Positions 14,736-23,997 of a stretch of 55,582 nucleotides of DNA are shown in pieces. The position numbers were made by a program, and so were the translations under genes. The notes under the pieces were generated by a model. That model was not told the DNA's origin and ran no database searches. It saw only the letters and a program-made list of their open reading frames with translations. Source of the DNA: Opitutia bacterium (GTDB lineage: Bacteria; Verrucomicrobiota; Verrucomicrobiia; Opitutales; Opitutaceae); assembly GCA_947474365.1 (NCBI GenBank), contig CANJIU010000061.1, positions 1-55,582 on the forward strand, written 5' to 3'. Positions within the stretch are counted from its first letter, which is position 1; each line of letters opens with the position of its first letter.

Positions 14736-17700
14736 TTAGAATTTCTTCGAGACTTCCATCGTGAACTGCCGGCCGCGGGGATTGGCCGTGCCGGACGCAA
14801 AGCCATATTGCTCGTCAGCCAGCTGGGGATCGCGGTCGAACACGTTGTTGATTCCGCCGCGGACGCTGACGCCCTTGAGCCAGCGGCTGGAGCCATTCTC
14901 AAAACGATAGGCAATCCAGGCGTTGTGATTGAAGGAAGGGTCCACCCGGAGCAGGTAGCGCGTGATGCCGTTGTCGTCGAACACGCGGATGTAGCCCGGG
15001 CCGCCGAGCGCCGAATAGATCGCGGCCGTCGTGGCCGCCGAAGTGTCCACAAACGAACCGAAATAGCTCGTGAACCAGCCGGCCGAGAGCGGACCCCGCC
15101 GCCAGGAGAGCGAGGCATTGGCGCGCCACTTGACGCGGCCGTTGCGCTCAAGCTCGTCGAGCAACGGCGACACCTCGTCCGCCTTCGAGCGCCGGAGCAC
15201 GTAGTGCGTCGCCTCACTGCTGAACGAAAATTGACCGAGGCGGGTCTTCGGTCCGCGCCATTGCACGCCGAACTCGTAGCCCTGGATGTCGCGTCCGCTC
15301 AGGTTCACGTAATCGTCGATCACGCTGACGAACTCGCCGACGGCGGCGCGGCGGCTGTTGGCGTTCGCCGGCAGGGCATTATAGGCGGCAAAGGCCGCGC
15401 GATCGGCCGCAGTGACCGGCTTGCGGGTGATCTTGTTTGAACCCTTGTAGTTCGCCGCGCCCGAACCGAGGTCGATCTGGTCGATGGGGGTACCCTTCGC
15501 CAACTCGGCCTTGGTCGCCAGATCGAGCAGGACCTCGTCCCGGTCGATCGCCGGACCGGCCCCGATGTTTTCAATCACCTTGTTTTGATTGAGTTTGAAA
15601 TAGTCGAACGTGAACGAGAGTCCGCGCACCTTTGGCACCTCGAGCACAAAACCGGCGACCCACGTCTTGGCTTCCTCAGGCTGGAGGTTCTGGTTACCCT
15701 GGCGGAAGACGGTGCGTTGGGCCGTGCCGTCGGACGGGAGTCGGGTGACTTCGGCCCGATACGGATCGTCAGCGCTGATCTGGCGCCGGAGCGGCGTGAT
15801 GTTGGTCTGCACGAGATTCGGCGCGCGGAACGACTCGGCCACCGACGCCCGGAGTTTCAGGAACGACGCGGGTTTCCACACCAGGCCCGCCTTCGGCTTG
15901 GTGGTCTGTCCGTGAATCGAAAAATGCTCGAAGCGGCCAGCGAGCGTGAGTTCTAGCGCCTCAAGCAACGGTCGACTGTTTTCCCGCGCGACAAACGGCA
16001 GCGCGAGCTCGGCATAGGTCGCGTAAATCGTCTGCGCCGCATTGATCGGAATGTTGGAACTGAGCGCGAGGAAATCATTGTCGCCCTCCCGCAGATAGGG
16101 GAAGTCGGCGCCGGAGCCGGGCGGATTGACGCCCACATAGGCAGCACGTTTGTCCGCGTAAGTTTCATAACGCACCTCGGCTCCGCTCGCGACGCCGATC
16201 ATGCCGCCTTGGAAAAGCCGTCCGAGCTGCCCATTGATTTTCACATCGGCCATGAAGAGGCCGGTGCGGCCAAAGCGATCTTCATCACCAAAGAGTGGCT
16301 CGAGGACCGAGGCCGGATTGATGAAGGCCTTGTCGACCACGATCTGGTTGTTGACGATCTTGAACGTGACCGGGAACGGATTGAAGGCGGTCGCGTCGGT
16401 TCGCGCGAGCGCACGGCGCAGGACCGACTCGCGGACCTGGAAGTGCTCGTACTCGTGGGTCTGCGCGCCGGACGCAAGAATCGCCGACTCCCATTCCCAG
16501 CGGTCGCCGATCTTGCCGCGAAGGCCACCCAGGGCGCGCCAGGCGTAGCTGTAGACTTCGGTCACGCGCGGCTTGAAGCCGTCGCCGGTGTTTTGTCCGG
16601 GGGAAATGCCAGTCCAGAGTGAGACGTCGGCCGGGGCGCCAGTGAGCCGCGGCGTGCCGTCGGCGTTGGGCGCACCGGTCGGGCTGTAGAAACGCACGCC
16701 GAAGGGATTGTAGGGATTCGCCGCCGGAAGGTAGACGCCCTGGTCGTCGGTGTTCTTGTAATTGACCGGTTCGCGACCGGTGCGGCTGTAGGCACGATAG
16801 AACAGCAGGTCCCCGAATAGACTCACCCGTTCGTTGAGCGCGCGGTCGGCAAACGCCGCGAACTGCACGCGGTCCGTCGCCGGCACGAGCATCTTCCATT
16901 TGTTCCAATTGGAGAAGGCCGCGTTCTCGGCGTTGTCGATGTTGGTCGATGGCGCGGTCTGCTTGAAGTTCACGGTTCCCGCGGCGGGCCAGAGGTAGAA
17001 CATGCCGTCCGCCGCCATCGTGGCGACGCCGGCCGGCGGTGTGGTGCTGGTGTTGATACCGACATTGCCGGCCGGGCGGGAGCCGACGAAGGTCAGGAAG
17101 TCGGGCTGAATTGTGCCGCGCTGCCACTGGCCGTACTGGTTCACGGCATTGGCGTTTCGAAAATCATTGTCGCGCGCAAAGACGCCGCCCGCCGGATTCG
17201 CCAGAGGGATTCCGTTCCACGGCTCGGGCAATGCGCGGTTGACCCGAAGGTCGGAGTTCTTCGCCCAGTCCCGGTCGTGGGCTGCCAGCGCGTCGCGATG
17301 AAAATAATCGAGGGACACTGAGACGTGCGTCTTGCCCCGGTTGAAGCCCTCAAACGCCGTGGCATTGAATTCGTTCGCGCCGCCGTGCTGGGTCATCGAG
17401 CCCTTGAACGTGACACCCCGACCGACAAAGGTGCGCGAAACGTAGTTGTTGATCACGCCCGCGGCGGCGTCGGAACCGTAGATCGCGGAGGCGCCGTCCC
17501 GGAGAATTTCCACGCGATCGACGAGGGAGCGCGGGATGGTGTTGATGTTCACCGCGAGCGACGGCACGCCGTTTTCCGCCATCGAGATCGGGTGTGGCGC
17601 CATGCGGCGGCCGTTGAGCAGCGTGAGCGTGCTCCCGGAACCGATGCCCCGCAGGTCGATTGACGCGACATCGCCCCGCGCGAGTTGGGGCCCGTTGTTG

Positions 17701-17996
17701 ATTTCGGTGATGCCCGACGGTTCGGCCGCGCCGAGCGTCTCGAATAACTCGACCATCGTCGACACGCCGCGCGCGTCGAGGTCGCTGCGGTCATAGGCGG
17801 TGATCGGCAGGGCGGTCTCGGCGTCGACCCGCCGGATATTGGAGCCCGTGACGGTGAAGGCCTCCAGTTGAACCGGCTGCTCCGGATCCCCGGAGCGCGG
17901 CGTCGGTGCCGGCGGGGTGGGACGAGCGCCTTGGGCAAATACGGTCGCGGCGGCCGCGAGCAACGCGAGGAGGAAAATAGGATTCGGGTAGCGCAT
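14736..17996 (-). CDS. TonB-dependent receptor heading the phosphodiester operon
   Basis: 1086 residues from ATG 17996, which starts a signal peptide (MRYPNPIFLLALLAAAATVFAQ). The frame stays open upstream to 18401 but that part is Arg/Gly-rich and overlaps the divergent gene. The plug domain begins at LEAFTVTGSNIRRVDAETALPI and includes LRGIGSGSTLTLLNGRRMAPHP and VEILRDGASAIYGSDAAAGVIN, then a large barrel with the typical TonB-receptor C-terminus GRQFTMEVSKKF. Unlike the other two receptors in the window it has no carboxypeptidase-regulatory-like domain. As first gene of an operon with two phosphodiesterases and two organophosphate antiporters, it is inferred to import glycerophosphodiesters or related phosphate esters. 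Confidence 0.9.
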   Translation of the reverse strand: MRYPNPIFLLALLAAAATVFAQGARPTPPAPTPRSGDPEQPVQLEAFTVTGSNIRRVDAETALPITAYDRSDLDARGVSTMVELFETLGAAEPSGITEINNGPQLARGDVASIDLRGIGSGSTLTLLNGRRMAPHPISMAENGVPSLAVNINTIPRSLVDRVEILRDGASAIYGSDAAAGVINNYVSRTFVGRGVTFKGSMTQHGGANEFNATAFEGFNRGKTHVSVSLDYFHRDALAAHDRDWAKNSDLRVNRALPEPWNGIPLANPAGGVFARDNDFRNANAVNQYGQWQRGTIQPDFLTFVGSRPAGNVGINTSTTPPAGVATMAADGMFYLWPAAGTVNFKQTAPSTNIDNAENAAFSNWNKWKMLVPATDRVQFAAFADRALNERVSLFGDLLFYRAYSRTGREPVNYKNTDDQGVYLPAANPYNPFGVRFYSPTGAPNADGTPRLTGAPADVSLWTGISPGQNTGDGFKPRVTEVYSYAWRALGGLRGKIGDRWEWESAILASGAQTHEYEHFQVRESVLRRALARTDATAFNPFPVTFKIVNNQIVVDKAFINPASVLEPLFGDEDRFGRTGLFMADVKINGQLGRLFQGGMIGVASGAEVRYETYADKRAAYVGVNPPGSGADFPYLREGDNDFLALSSNIPINAAQTIYATYAELALPFVARENSRPLLEALELTLAGRFEHFSIHGQTTKPKAGLVWKPASFLKLRASVAESFRAPNLVQTNITPLRRQISADDPYRAEVTRLPSDGTAQRTVFRQGNQNLQPEEAKTWVAGFVLEVPKVRGLSFTFDYFKLNQNKVIENIGAGPAIDRDEVLLDLATKAELAKGTPIDQIDLGSGAANYKGSNKITRKPVTAADRAAFAAYNALPANANSRRAAVGEFVSVIDDYVNLSGRDIQGYEFGVQWRGPKTRLGQFSFSSEATHYVLRRSKADEVSPLLDELERNGRVKWRANASLSWRRGPLSAGWFTSYFGSFVDTSAATTAAIYSALGGPGYIRVFDDNGITRYLLRVDPSFNHNAWIAYRFENGSSRWLKGVSVRGGINNVFDRDPQLADEQYGFASGTANPRGRQFTMEVSKKF

Positions 17997-18232
17997 GGTC
18001 AGGGTCGATTCAAGGCGTGCGACGAGAATCGGAATCGTGCGAGCAGAATGTTTATGCACATTTTGCCGACGCGACCGAACACTTCGCCAACGAGCAGTTT
18101 GGCGCGCAACGTTACATTTCGGTGGCGCGAAAATTCCCGGACTTGCGCGTCCGCCGAAAGCTGCATCGAATCGTCCGCTCGCACGTCTTTCCTCCGCGGC
18201 TGGCTCTGCTCTTCCGCCACCGCGTCCCACCC
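17997..18232. promoter_or_regulatory. divergent promoter region between receptor operon and DUF1552 gene
   Basis: 236 bases separate the two outward-facing starts at 17996 (minus) and 18233 (plus), so both promoters should lie here. The heptamer CGTGCGA occurs twice about 21 bases apart near 18018-18045, on the receptor-proximal side. I could not identify a convincing PhoB box or a clear -35/-10 pair by eye. Confidence 0.4.
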
Positions 18233-19579
18233 ATGAATTTTCCCGCCGCCGCCCGCACCTCCGCCCCGTACGTTTCAACGCGGCGTCCGCTCTCCCGTCG
18301 CCGCTTTCTCCAAGGCGCCGGCATCGCGCTCTCGCTGCCCTTTCTCGACTCGATGCTTCCGACGTTTGCGCGGGCCCAGGGTAGTTCGAACCCGCTTGCA
18401 CCCGGAGCGAAGCCGCGCCGGATGTTCGGCATCTGCAACAACCTCGGTCTGCTTTCCGATCAGTTTTTTCCCACCGGCACCGGGCGCGACTACACGCTCT
18501 CGCCCTACCTCCAACACCTGCGCGGACAACGCGGCGACTTCAGCGTGTTCAGCGGCGTCTCGCATCCCAACGTCGACGGCGGCCATCCCGCCGACATCTG
18601 CTTCCTGACCGCCGCGCCGCACCCCGGCAGCAGTTCGTTCCGCAACACCATCTCGCTCGACCAGCACATCGCCGAGCGCATCGGCATCCTCACTCGTTTT
18701 CCGTCGCTGACCCTCGGGGTCAACACCCGGACGCGCAGCCTGTCGTGGACCGGCACCGGCGTCGCGATTCCGCCCGAGGACAAGGCCGCCGAGGTATTCA
18801 AGCAGCTTTTCCTCCAGGGCACGCCGGCGCAAATCGAGGCGCAGGTCCGCAAACTCGACACCGGCCGCAGCATCCTCGACACGGTCGCCGGCCAGGCCAA
18901 GGACCTCGAGCGCAATGTCACCGCGCGCGACCGCGACCGGCTCGACCAGTATTTCACGAGTGTCCGCGACCTGGAGCACCGCCTTCAGGCCTCGAAGGGT
19001 TGGGAGCGGAAACCCAAGCCCACGGTCAAGGCGCGCATGCCGGTCGATCCCGCCAGCCCCGCCGCCTACATGGAGAAGGTGAAGGTAATGTACGATCTGG
19101 CCCGCCTCTCCTTCGAGACCGACTCGACCCGCGCCATCACGCTGATGCTGGACAGCGTGTCGACGCCGGTGCTCGAGATCCCGGACGTCACCATCACCGA
19201 CGGCTACCACAACCTCTCGCATCACGGAAAATCGGAGACGAAGCGCTCCCAGTTGAAGGTAATCGACGAGCTGCACATGAAGCTCCTCGCGAAACTGATC
19301 GACGACTTCAAATCGATCCGCGAAGGCGAGGACACCCTGCTTGATCGCACGATGGTGCTGTACGGCTCGAATTTCGGCGACGCAAACCAGCACGTCTGCA
19401 CGAACATGCCGACGATTCTGGCAGGCGGAGGGTTCAAGCACGGCCAGCACCTCGCGTTCGACACGATGCGCAATTATCCGCTGCCGAATCTTTTCGTCTC
19501 GATGCTGCAACGCATCGGGATCGAGGAATCAAGTTTCGCCTCGTCGACGGGCACGATGCGCGGACTGGAAATGGCATGA
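18233..19579 (+). CDS. DUF1552 protein, Tat-exported
   Basis: 448 residues from ATG 18233. This start places a twin-arginine signal (LSRRRFLQGAGIALSLPF, residues 20-37) near the N-terminus; the longer frame from 18017 would bury it. The body matches DUF1552 proteins of planctomycetes and verrucomicrobia: RRMFGICNNLGL, FSGVSHPNVDGGHPADICFLTAA, NTISLDQHIAERIG, SLSWTGTGVAIPPE, and a late GYHNLSHHG and YGSNFGDANQHVCTNMPTILAGG. The fold is related to the alkaline-phosphatase/sulfatase-like DUF1501 group as far as I recall; activity is unknown. Its stop overlaps the start of the next gene by four bases (ATGA), so the two are translationally coupled, as DUF1552/DUF1592 partners usually are. Confidence 0.88.
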   Translation: MNFPAAARTSAPYVSTRRPLSRRRFLQGAGIALSLPFLDSMLPTFARAQGSSNPLAPGAKPRRMFGICNNLGLLSDQFFPTGTGRDYTLSPYLQHLRGQRGDFSVFSGVSHPNVDGGHPADICFLTAAPHPGSSSFRNTISLDQHIAERIGILTRFPSLTLGVNTRTRSLSWTGTGVAIPPEDKAAEVFKQLFLQGTPAQIEAQVRKLDTGRSILDTVAGQAKDLERNVTARDRDRLDQYFTSVRDLEHRLQASKGWERKPKPTVKARMPVDPASPAAYMEKVKVMYDLARLSFETDSTRAITLMLDSVSTPVLEIPDVTITDGYHNLSHHGKSETKRSQLKVIDELHMKLLAKLIDDFKSIREGEDTLLDRTMVLYGSNFGDANQHVCTNMPTILAGGGFKHGQHLAFDTMRNYPLPNLFVSMLQRIGIEESSFASSTGTMRGLEMA

Positions 19580-22317
19580 GGCGCCGGAGCAATTCGTCAC
19601 ATGGAGCGGTTCGCCCGCGCCTGCCCCTGCTGGCGTTTGCGGCCACGTTGGCGTTTTTTTCTGCGTTCGCCGCGGCCGCTCCCCTCCCCGCGCCGACGGG
19701 CGAATTCGTGGAAAAATACTGTGCGAAGTGCCACAACGACGTCGACAAGGAGAGTGGGTTCGACCTGACGTCGCTCGCCTACACGCCCGGCGACCCCGCC
19801 AATTTTCAGCAATGGGTGAAGGTGCACGACCGCGTGCAGGCCGGTGAAATGCCGCCGAAGGAAAAAGCCCGGCCCGCTGCCGGCGACGCCGATGCGTTCC
19901 TGCGCTCGCTGGCGACCGCCCTCACCACCGACGAACGCGAGAAAACCGTTCGCGAGGGTCGCGCCACCCAACGCCGGCTGAACGGCTACGAATACGAGAA
20001 CGCCCTGCGCGATCTCTTCAGTGCGCCCTGGCTGCAGGTGAAGGGCCAGTTTCCGGACGACGGCGAGGCCCACCGGTTCAACAAGGTCGGCGAGGCTCTC
20101 GATGTCTCGCACGTGCACATGATGCGTTACATGGGAGCGGCCGATTACGCCATGCGCCAGGTGATGAGCGTGCAACTGGAGCGCCCGGCGACGACCACGA
20201 CGCGGTACTACGCGCGCGATCAGCGCACACTCACGGGCAAGTTCGCCGGCAACATCTTCAACACCTCGCCCGATCGCATGACGTATCCAGTGATCGGATC
20301 CACCGCGCAGCCGGACGTCCGCCATGGCCAGGCTCCGGTCACCGTGGGCAACACCGATCCCAAAACGCGCGACCTCGAAGCCGTCGGCTGGGTTTCGAGC
20401 AACTACGTCACGGGTTTCACCTACCGATGGGACAGCTTTCGCGTCCCCGTCGCCGGCCGTTACCGCATTCGCTTCAGCGGCTACACGCTATGGGCCTCCC
20501 CGGGGGGAACGACGAAGAGTTTTGCGAACGAAAAGGATCGGACGGGCAAGGTGCGTCCGCCCAATCCGGCGGTGCCGGACTACGACCGCATCTCGCCCGG
20601 CCGCCGCAACGAACCCATCACGGTTTATACCCGCAACGGCGTGATGAATCGCCGCGTCGGCGAGTTCGACCTCACGCCCGAACCTGCGGTCTACGACATC
20701 GGGGAGGTCTGGCTGCTGGCAAACGAGACGCTGGTGCCCGACGCCTCGCGCCTCTATCGATCGCGGCCCAACAATTTCAAGAATCCGCTGATGACACCCG
20801 AAGGAGCGCCGAGCGTGGCCTTCCGCTGGATGGAGGTGGATGGTCCGCTCTACGACGAGACGTCGGGCTCCGGCTACCAACTGCTGTTTGGCGACCTGCC
20901 ACTGAAAAAGGTTTCCAAAGGCGGCGTCACCATTTCGTCCGTGGCCCGGAAGGTTCAACGGGAAGACGGCCGCAACGCTGGCCAGCGCGTCGTGCCGCTC
21001 GAAGAAACGGGTGTCGAAGTGGAGTCGAAGGCTCCGCGCCCGGACGCCGAGCGTCTCCTGCGCAACTTTCTGGCGCGCGCCTACCGCCGTCCCGTCGTTG
21101 CGGCCGACGTCGCCCGGTTCCTCGCGCTGTTCGACGATCGCAGGAAGGCGGGACTCAGTTTCACCGAGTCAATGATGGCGATGTACACGGCGGTGCTCGC
21201 GTCTCCGGGATTCGTGTTCCTCGATGAGAAACCAGGCCGGCTCGACGACTACGCGCTCGCGACCCGGCTCGCCCTGTTCCTGACGAATTCAGAGCCCGAC
21301 CCCGTACTGCGCGCTCATGCCGCCGCTGGCGATCTGGGCCGGCCCGACGTGTTGCGAGCCGAAACCGAACGGCTCCTCACCGACCGGAAGTCCCAGCGCT
21401 TCGTCGAGGCGTTTCTCGACTACTGGATCGACACGCGAAAAATCGAGGACACGACGCCCTCGACCACACTCTACAACGATTACTACCTCGACGACGCGCT
21501 CACCGAGGCCGCGCTGCGGGAGACCCAGTTGTTCTTCGCCGACCTCCTGCAGCACGACCTGCCGGCGCGGAACCTGATCGACTCCGATTACACGTTCGTG
21601 AACGAGCGGCTCGCGTTGCACTACGGCATCACTGACGTGAAAGGAGCTGCGATGCGCCGGGTGCAGCTGCCGCCCGACAGCCCGCGCGGCGGCCTGATCA
21701 CCCAGGCAAGCGTTTTGAAGATCACCGCCAACGGCACGACCACCTCTCCCGTGCTGCGCGGGAAGTGGATCGCCGAACGCATCCTCGGCCTCGAAATCCC
21801 CCCGCCCCCCGCCGCCGTTCCGGCCGTCGAACCCGATATCCGCGGCGCGGTCACCATTCGCCAGCAGCTTGACAAGCATCGCGCCGACAAGAGCTGCGCC
21901 GCGTGCCATCAAAAAATCGACCCGACGGGATTTGCACTGGAGAGCTTCGACATCATGGGCGCGTGGCGCGACCATTACCGGGCGGCCGATCCCGAGAAGC
22001 CTGCCCTCAAGGGCATCGGCAAGAACGGGCAACCTTTCGCGTTTCATTACAGCCTTCCGGTGGATTCGGCCGGCGCTCTGCCCGACGGACGGCCCTTCGC
22101 AAACATCCGCGACTTCAAGAAGCTTGTTCGCGAGGGTGAAGACTCCGTCGCCCGTAACTTGGCGAAGCAGCTCGTGATTTTTGCAACCGGCGCGCCGGTT
22201 CGTTTCTGTGATCGCCCCGAGCTCGATACGATCCTGCGGGCCGCCCGTTCGCGCGAGTACGGTGTGCGCAGCCTCGTCCACGCCATCGTGCAAAGCGACC
22301 TGTTCCGGAACAAGTAA
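19576..22317 (+). CDS. PVC-type dihaem protein (DUF1587-DUF1595-DUF1592-DUF1588-DUF1585)
   Basis: 913 residues with a signal peptide (LLAFAATLAFFSAFAAAA). Residues 49-53 (CAKCH) form a c-type haem site in a planctomycete-type cytochrome domain. Then come RRLNGYEYENALRDLF (DUF1587), a carbohydrate-binding-like middle part, FLARAYRRPV (DUF1595), FVEAFLDYWIDTRKIE and FVNERLALHYGI (DUF1592), ITANGTTTSPVLRGKWI (DUF1588) and a second CxxCH at 774-778 leading into DPTGFALESFDIMGAWR (DUF1585). These proteins are thought to be periplasmic or surface electron-transfer or degradation proteins; the substrate is unknown. It is coupled to the DUF1552 gene and followed 126 bases later by a dihaem peroxidase-like gene. 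Confidence 0.9.
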   Translation: MRRRSNSSHGAVRPRLPLLAFAATLAFFSAFAAAAPLPAPTGEFVEKYCAKCHNDVDKESGFDLTSLAYTPGDPANFQQWVKVHDRVQAGEMPPKEKARPAAGDADAFLRSLATALTTDEREKTVREGRATQRRLNGYEYENALRDLFSAPWLQVKGQFPDDGEAHRFNKVGEALDVSHVHMMRYMGAADYAMRQVMSVQLERPATTTTRYYARDQRTLTGKFAGNIFNTSPDRMTYPVIGSTAQPDVRHGQAPVTVGNTDPKTRDLEAVGWVSSNYVTGFTYRWDSFRVPVAGRYRIRFSGYTLWASPGGTTKSFANEKDRTGKVRPPNPAVPDYDRISPGRRNEPITVYTRNGVMNRRVGEFDLTPEPAVYDIGEVWLLANETLVPDASRLYRSRPNNFKNPLMTPEGAPSVAFRWMEVDGPLYDETSGSGYQLLFGDLPLKKVSKGGVTISSVARKVQREDGRNAGQRVVPLEETGVEVESKAPRPDAERLLRNFLARAYRRPVVAADVARFLALFDDRRKAGLSFTESMMAMYTAVLASPGFVFLDEKPGRLDDYALATRLALFLTNSEPDPVLRAHAAAGDLGRPDVLRAETERLLTDRKSQRFVEAFLDYWIDTRKIEDTTPSTTLYNDYYLDDALTEAALRETQLFFADLLQHDLPARNLIDSDYTFVNERLALHYGITDVKGAAMRRVQLPPDSPRGGLITQASVLKITANGTTTSPVLRGKWIAERILGLEIPPPPAAVPAVEPDIRGAVTIRQQLDKHRADKSCAACHQKIDPTGFALESFDIMGAWRDHYRAADPEKPALKGIGKNGQPFAFHYSLPVDSAGALPDGRPFANIRDFKKLVREGEDSVARNLAKQLVIFATGAPVRFCDRPELDTILRAARSREYGVRSLVHAIVQSDLFRNK

Positions 22318-22443
22318 TCCGGTCCGCCGCCGGGATGAAATGCGGTCAGCGTTTTCCTGCCTTTACACCGCCTTAACACAAACAGTCTTAACACGACCGC
22401 CGGAGTGTGAATGCTGGCCGCACAGCCTTCCCCCATTTTCACT
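22318..22443 (+). promoter_or_regulatory. short leader before the peroxidase-like gene with TTAACAC repeats
   Basis: The element CTTAACAC occurs twice, at about 22371 and 22387 (cgccTTAACACaaacagtcTTAACACgacc), 16 bases apart and 25-40 bases before the first possible start. Direct repeats of this spacing on one face of the helix suggest a regulator-binding site or a -35-proximal element. No regulator is known. Confidence 0.3.
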
Positions 22444-23997
22444 ATGCCGGCGCTCAAATCCGCTCACCCAACTGCGTCGAACACTTCGAAGGTAAGTTCG
22501 TGCCCTCCATCCGTGGCCCTGAATCCGTTCAGCGGCCCACGGCGGAGGTCCCTCCTTGGCCTTGCCACCTTCATCACGATGTTTGCGGTCGCCTCGAACC
22601 TCGGTGCGCAAACGCAGCCGGTTCCCGTTCTGCCAGGGCAGCTCCCAAGTTACACCGCGGTGCTGCCGCCACATTTTCTCACCCCGGTGATACTGCAACA
22701 GGACAATACCCCGGCGGGCAACCCCGTGACCGATGCGGGGGCGACGCTCGGACGGGTCCTTTTTCACGACAAGCGTCTCTCCAGCAACCAGACCGTTTCC
22801 TGCAGTTCCTGCCATCGGCAGGCCGCCGGTTTCAGCGACCCACGTCGCTTCAGCATCGGTCTCGCCGGCGGCCTCACCGGGCGCAATTCGATGGGGCTTA
22901 CCAACGCCCGCTGGTATGAACGACGCGCCTTCTTTTGGGACGAGCGCGCCGCCACGCTTGAGGACCAAGTGCTTCAACCCATCCAAAATTCCGTGGAGAT
23001 GGGAATGACCCTACCCGCGTTGCTCACGCGGCTCAGCGGCGAAACCTTCTACGGTCCTCTCTTCAATGCCGCCTTCGGCACCCCCGAAGTCACTGCGGAT
23101 CGGATCAGCCGCGCGCTGGCGCAATTCGTCCGCTCGCTGGTCTCGACCCACACCAAATACGATGCGGGCGTTCCGGTGAACTTCAGCAATTTCACCGCCG
23201 AAGAGAATCTGGGACGGCGTCTCTTCAACGGCGAAATCGGCGCGGCCACCTGCGTCCAATGCCACGGCACCGACAATTTTTCCCCGGGACCGCGCATCAA
23301 CAACAACGGTCTGGAAAATCCCTACGTCGACAAGGGCGTTGGGGCCATTTCCGGCCGCGCCCAGGATGAGGGGTTGTTCAAGGTTCCCTCGCTGCGCAAT
23401 GTCGCGCTCACCGCTCCGTATATGCACGACGGACGCTTCGCCACCCTCGAGGAGGTGGTGGAATTCTACAATTCCGGGGTGGTCGCCCATCCGAATCTCT
23501 CCCCTCCGCTGCGCGCGCGTCCTCCGGCTCAGGGCGCCCTACGGCTAAACCTGACAACCACCGAAAAGGCCGCCCTCGTCGCGTTCATGAAGACCCTGAC
23601 CGACACGTCCCTGATCAGCGATGCGCGGTTTACGGATCCGTTTCCTGCTGTCGCCTTTCACGACGCTGACCAGAACCGTGACAACCGGATCAGCCTGCCG
23701 GAGCTGACTCGGGTGATCGAATTGTTTTCCGCCCGAAAAGGCACCGTTCGGACCGGATGCTACCTGGTCGCCACCACCTCCACCGAAGACGGTTTCGCGA
23801 CCGACCCCGACCGCTCCGATACTGCGGCTGTGACCCTTACCCGTTACCATGCGGCCGACTCCGATCGAAACGGACGAATCAGCCTGAACGAGCTCCTGCG
23901 GGTGCTGCAGCTCTACAACTACCGCGCCGACACCTTGCGCACCGGCCAATACCGGCCCCAGTCCGGCACGGAAGACGGTTTCGCTCCCGGTCCCTGA
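22411..23997 (+). CDS. MauG/cytochrome c peroxidase-like dihaem protein with tandem EF-hand tail
   Basis: 528 residues if begun at ATG 22411; ATG 22444 is an equally possible start, giving 517. A signal sequence (RRRSLLGLATFITMFAVASNLGAQ) follows. The catalytic part is a di-haem CCP/MauG-type fold: first haem C131-SS-C134-H135 after LGRVLFHDKRLSSNQTVS, GRNSMGLTNARWYERRAFFWDERAATLEDQ, second haem C281-VQ-C284-H285, and the late FKVPSLRNVALTAPYMHDGRFATLEEVVEFYNSG. It should reduce peroxide or oxidise a substrate in the periplasm. After residue 410 comes an unrelated tail of two EF-hand units (loops at D420 and D483) identical in geometry to the tail of the first gene in the window. It follows the DUF1552/DUF1592 pair and probably belongs to the same redox block. 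Confidence 0.88.
   Translation: MLAAQPSPIFTMPALKSAHPTASNTSKVSSCPPSVALNPFSGPRRRSLLGLATFITMFAVASNLGAQTQPVPVLPGQLPSYTAVLPPHFLTPVILQQDNTPAGNPVTDAGATLGRVLFHDKRLSSNQTVSCSSCHRQAAGFSDPRRFSIGLAGGLTGRNSMGLTNARWYERRAFFWDERAATLEDQVLQPIQNSVEMGMTLPALLTRLSGETFYGPLFNAAFGTPEVTADRISRALAQFVRSLVSTHTKYDAGVPVNFSNFTAEENLGRRLFNGEIGAATCVQCHGTDNFSPGPRINNNGLENPYVDKGVGAISGRAQDEGLFKVPSLRNVALTAPYMHDGRFATLEEVVEFYNSGVVAHPNLSPPLRARPPAQGALRLNLTTTEKAALVAFMKTLTDTSLISDARFTDPFPAVAFHDADQNRDNRISLPELTRVIELFSARKGTVRTGCYLVATTSTEDGFATDPDRSDTAAVTLTRYHAADSDRNGRISLNELLRVLQLYNYRADTLRTGQYRPQSGTEDGFAPGP
23659..23997 (+). repeat. coding tandem repeat: two EF-hand units on the peroxidase-like protein
   Basis: Two units with loops DQNRDNRISLPE and DSDRNGRISLNE, each followed by EL.RV, RTGxY and EDGFA. 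First-ligand spacing is 63 residues and the last unit is 46 residues to the C-terminus, the same as in the gene at 153-3371. All four loops keep EF-hand ligands at positions 1, 3, 5, 9 and 12. Confidence 0.85.

Noticed and set aside
13845..15440. Plus-strand 531-codon frame antisense to the phosphodiesterase and receptor
   Set aside because: Crosses two real minus-strand genes and their gap; composition is Arg/Asp-rich without domains.
18017..18232. N-terminal extension of DUF1552 protein from 18017
   Set aside because: It would bury the twin-arginine signal behind 72 residues; ATG 18233 fits.
14736..18401. N-terminal extension of the receptor to 18401
   Set aside because: The extra 135 residues are Arg/Gly-rich and would overlap the divergent DUF1552 gene; ATG 17996 opens a signal peptide.
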